From Mercurialis annua (lineage: Eukaryota > Streptophyta > Magnoliopsida > Malpighiales > Euphorbiaceae): a stretch of 64,000 bases of DNA. A program made the position numbers and the translations under genes. Every line of letters starts with the position of its first letter. Positions within the stretch are counted from its first letter, which is position 1. This document shows positions 58,101-64,000 of the stretch, one piece after another. The notes under the pieces were generated by a model, which was not told the origin of the DNA, ran no database searches, and was given only the letters and a program-made list of their open reading frames with translations. The stretch is from NCBI RefSeq assembly GCF_937616625.2, contig NC_065573.1, forward strand, positions 10,431,001 to 10,495,000. The letters run 5' to 3'.

Positions 58101-61100
58101 ATGATTAGGTAATTGGAACGACGCGTTAGAGAGACTTTTCACGCGACATAGGCACGGTAATTGCAACGACGCGTTACAGAGACTTGAAACGCGTAATACT
58201 AATTTAGTGTCACATTTTTTCGCACACTTTGGGTAATATAACCTAACTATGCTTAGGAAATAGGAACAATGCGTTAGAGAGACTTGAAACGCAACATACT
58301 AATCTAGCGTCACTTTTCTTGAACACTTCGCGTAATATAACCAAACCATACATAGGTAATCAGAATGACGCATTACAGAGACTTGTGACGCGAGATAAGC
58401 ATGGTAATCGAAACAACACGTGAAAGAGACTTGAGACGCGACATACTAATCTAGCGTCACTTTTCACGCACACTTTTCGTAATATAATCAAACCATGCTT
58501 AGTTAATCAGAACAACGCGATAAAGAGAATTGAGATGCGACATACTAATCTAGCTTCATTTTTCACGTACACTTTACGTAATATAACCTAACCAGGGTTA
58601 GGTAATTGCAACGGCGCGCAAAATCGACTTGAGACACGACATACTAATTTATAGTCACTTTTCGTGCACACTTTGTGTAACATAACCAAACCATGCTTAG
58701 GTAATCGAAACGACGCGTTAAAGAGACTTGAGACACGACAAACTTATCTAGCGTCAGTTTTCATGCACACTTTTCATAATATAACCTAACCATGCTTAGG
58801 TAATAGGAATGACGCATTAAAGAGCCTTGAGACACTACATACTAATCTAGCGTTACACTTTCCACGCACACCTTGCGTAATATAACCTAAAAAAGCTTAG
58901 CTAATTAGAACGACGCGTTAAAGAGACTTGAGACGCAACATACTAATCTTGCGTTACTTTTCTCGCACACTTTGCATAATATAGCCTACCCATTCTTGGG
59001 TAATTAGAACGACGCGTTAAAGAGACTTGAAGCGCGACCTACTAATCTAGCGTCACTTTTCAAGCACTCTTTGCATAATATAACCTAACCATGCTTAGGT
59101 AATCGGAACAACGCGTTAAAGAGACTTGTGATGCGACATACTTATCTAGCGTCACTTTTCATGCACACTTTTCGTAATATAACCTAACCATGCTTAGGTA
59201 ATCGGAACGACGCGTTAAACAGACTTGAGAGGCGACATACTAATCTAGAGTCACTTTTCACGCACGCTTTGCGTAATATAACCTAAACATGCTTAGGTAA
59301 TCGAAACAACGCGTTAAAGAGAATTGAGACGCGACATACTAATCTAGCGTCACTTTTCACAAACCCTTTGTGTAATATATCCCAGCCATGCTTAGGTAAT
59401 CGGAACGACGCGTGAGAGGGACTTTTGACGCGGCATAAACATGGTAACTAAAACCACGCGTTAAGAGACTTGAGACGCGACATGCTAATCTTGCATCACG
59501 TTTTACGCTCATTCTGCATAATATTACCTAACCATGCTTAGTTAATCGGAACGACGCGCTAAAGAGACTTGAGATGCGACATACTAATCTAGCGTCACTT
59601 TTCACGCACACTTAGCGTAATATAACCTAACCATGCTTAGGTAATCGGAACGACGCGTTAAAGAGACTTGAGACGCGACATACTAATCTAGCGTCACTTT
59701 TCATGCACGCTTTGCTTAGTATAACTTAACCATGCTTAGATAATCGGAACAATGCGATAAAGAGAATTGAGACGCAACATACTCATCTAGCGTCAATTTT
59801 CACGCACACTTTTAATAATATAACCTAACCATGCATAGGTAATCGGAACGACGCGTTAAATAGACTTGAGACGCGACATACTAATCTATTGTCACTTTCT
59901 TTTTGTTATATAACCTAACCATGCTTAGGTAATCAGAACGACGCGTTAATGAGACTTGAGCTACGACATACTAATCTATTATTACTTTTCACGCACACCT
60001 TGCATAATATTACCTAACTATGTTTAGATAATCGGAACGACGCATTAGAGAGACTTGTGACGCGACATAATCATGGTAATAGAAACACGCCATACTAATC
60101 TAGCGTCCCTTTTGACCTATACTTTGCATAATATAACCTAACCATGCTTAGGTAATCAGAACGACGCATAAAAGAGCCTTGAGACGCGACATACTAATCA
60201 AGCATCACTTTTCAGGCACACCTTGCGTAATATAACCTAACCATGCTTAGGTAATCAGAAGGATGCGTTAAAGAGACTCGAGACACAAAATACTAATCTA
60301 GCCTTACTTTTCTTGCAATCTTTGCGTAATATAACCTAACCATTCTTGGGTAATCGGAACAACGCGTTAAAGAGATTTGAGACACGACATACTAATCTAG
60401 CGTCACTTTTCACGCACTCTTTGCGTAATATAACCTAACCATGCTTAGGTAATCGGAATGACGCGTTAAGGAGAACGCGACATACTTATCTAGCGTCACT
60501 TTTCACGAACACTTTGCGTAATATAACCTAACCATGCTTAGGTAATCGAAACGACGCGTTAAACAGACTTGAGAACGCGACATACTAATCTAGAGTCACT
60601 TTTCACGCACGCTTTGCGTAATATAACCTAACCATGCTTAAGTAATCGAAACAACGCGTTAAAGAGATTTGAGACGCGACATATTAATCTAGCGTCACTT
60701 TTCACGCACCCTTTGCGTAATATAATCCAACCATGCTTAGGTACTCGGAACGACGCGTTAGAGAGACTAGTTACGCAACATAAGCATGTTAATCGAATCG
60801 ACGCATTAAAGAGACTTGAGATGCGCCATACTAATCTTGCGTCACTTTTTCTGCACACTTTGCGTAACATAACCTAACCATGCTTAGGTAATTGGAAAGA
60901 CTAGTTAGAGAGACTTGTGATGCGACATAAGCATGGTAATTAAAACGACGCGTTTACGAGACTTGAGATGCGCCATACTAATCTAGCATCACTTTTTCAC
61001 GCACACTTAGCGTAATGTAACCTAAACATGCTTAGGTAATCGGAACGACACACTAAAGAGACTTGAGACGCGACATACTAATCTATTGTTACTTTTCACG

Positions 61101-62554
61101 CACACTTTTTGTAATATAACCTAACCATGCTTAGGCAATCGGAACGACGCGTTAAAGAGACTTTAGACGCGACATGCTAAGCTAGCTCAACTTTTCGTGC
61201 ACACTTTACGTAATATAACCTAACCATTCTTGGGTAATCGGAACGACGCGTTCAAGAGACTTGAGACGCGACATACAAATGCTGCGTCACTTTTCAAACA
61301 CTCTTTGCGTAATATAACATAACTATGCATAGGTAATCGAAACGACGCATTAAAGAGCCTTGAGACGCGACATACTAATCGAGTGTCACTTTTCACGCAC
61401 ACCTTGCGTTATATAACCTAACCATGCTTAGCTAATCAGAACGACGCGTTAAAGAGACTTGAGATGTGACAGACAAATAGCGTTACTTTTCTCGCACACT
61501 TTGCGTAATATAAATTAATTATTCTTGGGTAATCAGAACGACACGTTCAAGAGACTTGAGACGCGACAGACTAATCTAGCGTCACTTTTCACGCACTCTT
61601 TGCGTAATATAATCTAACCATGCTTACGTAATCGAAACGACGCGTTAAAGAGAACGCGACATACTTATCTAGCGTCACATTTCACGCACACTTTGCGTAA
61701 TATAACCTAACCATGCTTAGGTAATCGGAACGATGCGTTAAAGATACTTGAGACGCGACGTACTAATCTAGCGTCACTTTTCAAGTATGCTTTTTTTTAT
61801 TATACCCTAATCATGATCTGATAATCGGAACAACGCGATAAAGAGAATTGAGACAGAACATACTAATCTAGCGTCAGTTTTCACGCACACTTTTCATGAT
61901 ATAACCTAACCATTCATAGGTAATCGGAACTACGCGTAAAATAGACTTGAGACGCGACATACTAATCGATCGTCACTTTTCACGCACACTATGCTTAGGT
62001 AATTGGAACGACGCGTTAAATAGACATGAGACATGACATACTAATCTATTGTCATTTTTTACGCACACGTTGCGTAATATAACCTAACCATGCTTAGGAA
62101 ATCGGAACGACTCGTTAGAGAGGCTTGTAACGGGACATACTAATCTAGGGTCACTTTTCACGCATACTTTGCGAAAAATAACCTAACCATGCTTAGGTAA
62201 TCGGAACGGCGCGCTAAAGAGACTTGAGACGCGACATACTAATCTAGCGTCACTTTTCAAGCACACTTTGTGTAACCTAATCATGCATAGATAATCGGAA
62301 CAACATGATAAAGAGAATTGAGACGCAACATACTAATCTAGCCTCTTTTTTCACGCACACTTTTCATAATATAACGTAACCATACTCAGGTAATCGGAAT
62401 GATGAGTTAAATAGACTTGAGACGCGACATACTAATCTATTGTCACTTTTCACGCACACTTTGCATAATATAACCTAACCATTCTTAGGTAATCGGAACG
62501 ACGCGTTAAAAAGACTTGAGACGGGTTATACTAATCTATTGTTACCTTTCACGC
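46126..62554 (+). repeat. 99-bp satellite array, block C (plus orientation)
   Basis: Same satellite and orientation as blocks A and B. Diagnostic variants in the order seen from about 12.4 to 21.7 kb recur here from about 48.4 to 59.7 kb, so this block holds a diverged copy of that segment. Short 48-bp monomers are common. No gene is visible. Confidence 0.96.
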
Positions 62555-64000
62555 GTCGTTCCGATGGTTAGGTTATTTTACTCAAATTGTGCGTGAAAAG
62601 TGACCCTAGATTAGTATGTCACTTCTCAAGTCTCTTTAACGCGTCGTTTCGATTACCTACGCATGGTTAGGTTATATTACGCAATGTGTGTGTGAACACT
62701 GTTGCTAGGTTAGTATGTCGTGTCTCAAGTCTCTTTCATGCGTCGTTCCGATTACCTAAGCATGGTTAGGTTATATTACGCAAAATGTACTTTAAAAGTG
62801 ACGTTTGATTAGTATGTCGCGTCTCAAGTCTCTTTAAATCGTCGGAAAACATGGTTAAGTTATATTACGCAAAGTGTGCTTGAAAAGTGACGTTAGATTA
62901 GTATGTCGCGTCTCAAGTCTCTTTAATTCGTCGTTCCGATTACCTAAGCATGGTTAGGTTATATTACGCAAAGAGTGCGTTAATAGTGACGCTAGATTAG
63001 TATGGCACATCTCAAGTCTCTCTAACACGCCGTTTCGATTACCTAAGCATGGTTAGGTTATATTACGCAAAGTGTGCGTGAAAAGTAATAATTGATTTAT
63101 GTCGCATCTCAAGTCTGTTTAACGGGTCGTTATGATTATCTAAACATGGTTAGATTATTTTACGCAAATTGTGCGTGAAAAGTGACGCTAGATTAGTATG
63201 TCGCATCTCAAGTCCATTTAACACGTCGTTCTGATTACCTATGCATGGTTAGGTTATATTACGCAAAGTGTGCGTGAAAAGTGACGCTAGATTAGTATGT
63301 CGCGTCTCAAGTCCATTTAATGCGTCGTTCCGATTAACTAAGCATGGTTAGGTTATATTACGCAAAGAGTGCGTAAAAAGTGACGCTAGATTAGTATGGC
63401 GTGTTTCAAGTCGTTTCGATTACCATGCTTATGTCGCGTCACTAGTGTCTCTAACTCGTCGTTCTGATTACCTAAGCATGGTTGGCTATATTACGCAAAG
63501 TGTGCGTGAAAAGTGACAATAAATTAGTATGTCGCGTCATATGTCTCTTTAGCTCGTCGTTCCGATTACCTAAGCATGGCTAGGTTATTTTACGCAAAGT
63601 GTGCATGAAAAGTGACGCTAGATTAGTATGTCACGTCTCAAGTCTCTTTAACATGTGTTCCGATTACTTATGCATGGTTAGGTTATATTACGCAAAGTGT
63701 GCATGAAAAGTGACGCTAGATTAGTATGTCGCGACTCAAGTCTCTTTAACTGGTCGTTCCGATTACCTAAGCATGGTCAGGTTATATTACGCAAAGTGTG
63801 CGTAAAAAGTAACGTTAGATTAGTATGGCGCGTCCCATATCTCTTTAATGCGTCGTTCCGATTACCTAAGCATGGTTAGGTTATACTACGAAAAGGGTGC
63901 GTGAAAAGTGACACAAGATTATTATGTCGGGTCTCAAGTCTCTTTATCGCGTCGTTCCGATTACCTAAGCATGGTTATGTTATATTACGCCAAGTGCACG
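62551..64000 (-). repeat. 99-bp satellite array, block D (minus orientation)
   Basis: From about 62551 every unit reads as the reverse complement (ACGCGTCGTTCCGAT, CTAAGCATGGTTAGGTTATA, TTACGCAAAGTGTGCGTGAA). The junction lies in CTTTCACGCGTCGTTCCGAT, where plus-oriented CTTTCACGC meets minus-oriented ACGCGTCG with the shared bases ACGC. The first inverted unit lacks about 11 bp (TACCTAAGCAT). The block runs off the end of the window. Confidence 0.95.

Overview
This window looks like heterochromatic DNA from a flowering plant. About 45.6 kb of the 64 kb is one tandem satellite with a monomer close to 99 bp. It is interrupted twice, by a decayed endogenous pararetrovirus fragment and by an Athila-type Ty3/gypsy LTR retrotransposon whose primer-binding site matches plant tRNA-Asp. 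There is no host gene, tRNA or rRNA that I can support. The species cannot be fixed from the sequence; a dicot pericentromeric or subtelomeric satellite block is the most natural reading.

Layout: 1-21797 is satellite in plus orientation. 21798-27454 is a minus-strand Caulimoviridae-like relic (coat protein C-terminus, zinc knuckle, protease, reverse transcriptase, RNase H, C-terminal extension), full of stops and frameshifts. Inside it sits a Mutator-type MITE (9-bp target duplication ATTAATTAA), and inside one end of that MITE sits a 1988-bp solo LTR (5-bp duplication TGGGA). 27455-33415 is satellite again. 33416-46125 is a complete 12.7-kb Athila-like element with 1500/1510-bp LTRs and duplication GTAAT. 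46126-62554 is satellite in plus orientation. At about 62552 the array flips and runs in minus orientation to the end.

The Athila-like element carries gag, protease, reverse transcriptase, RNase H and integrase in one frame, followed by a separate 419-codon ATHILA ORF-1-type reading frame. Four in-frame stops and an integrase active-site Asp-to-Asn change make this copy non-autonomous. By eye the LTRs differ at about 31 of roughly 1500 sites (about 2%), so the insertion is fairly recent.

The most striking unexplained structure is in this element. A module of four 17-bp palindromes (arms TGTCTCGA/TCGAGACA) with a fixed start-to-start spacing of 32/51/32 bp occurs in each LTR, again between pol and the 3' ORF, and a third time inside the protease-RT coding region. 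A 13-bp purine-rich sequence, TAGTGTGAGGAGG, identical to the candidate polypurine tract, also occurs three times in the 3' untranslated region.

The satellite has several layers of higher-order structure: a 48-bp short monomer carrying an inverted junction core, a 1236-bp tandem duplication, a 628-bp duplication, older duplications of about 6.5 kb and 9-11 kb, and two orientation changes. One duplicated satellite segment appears to preserve the empty site of the pararetrovirus insertion.
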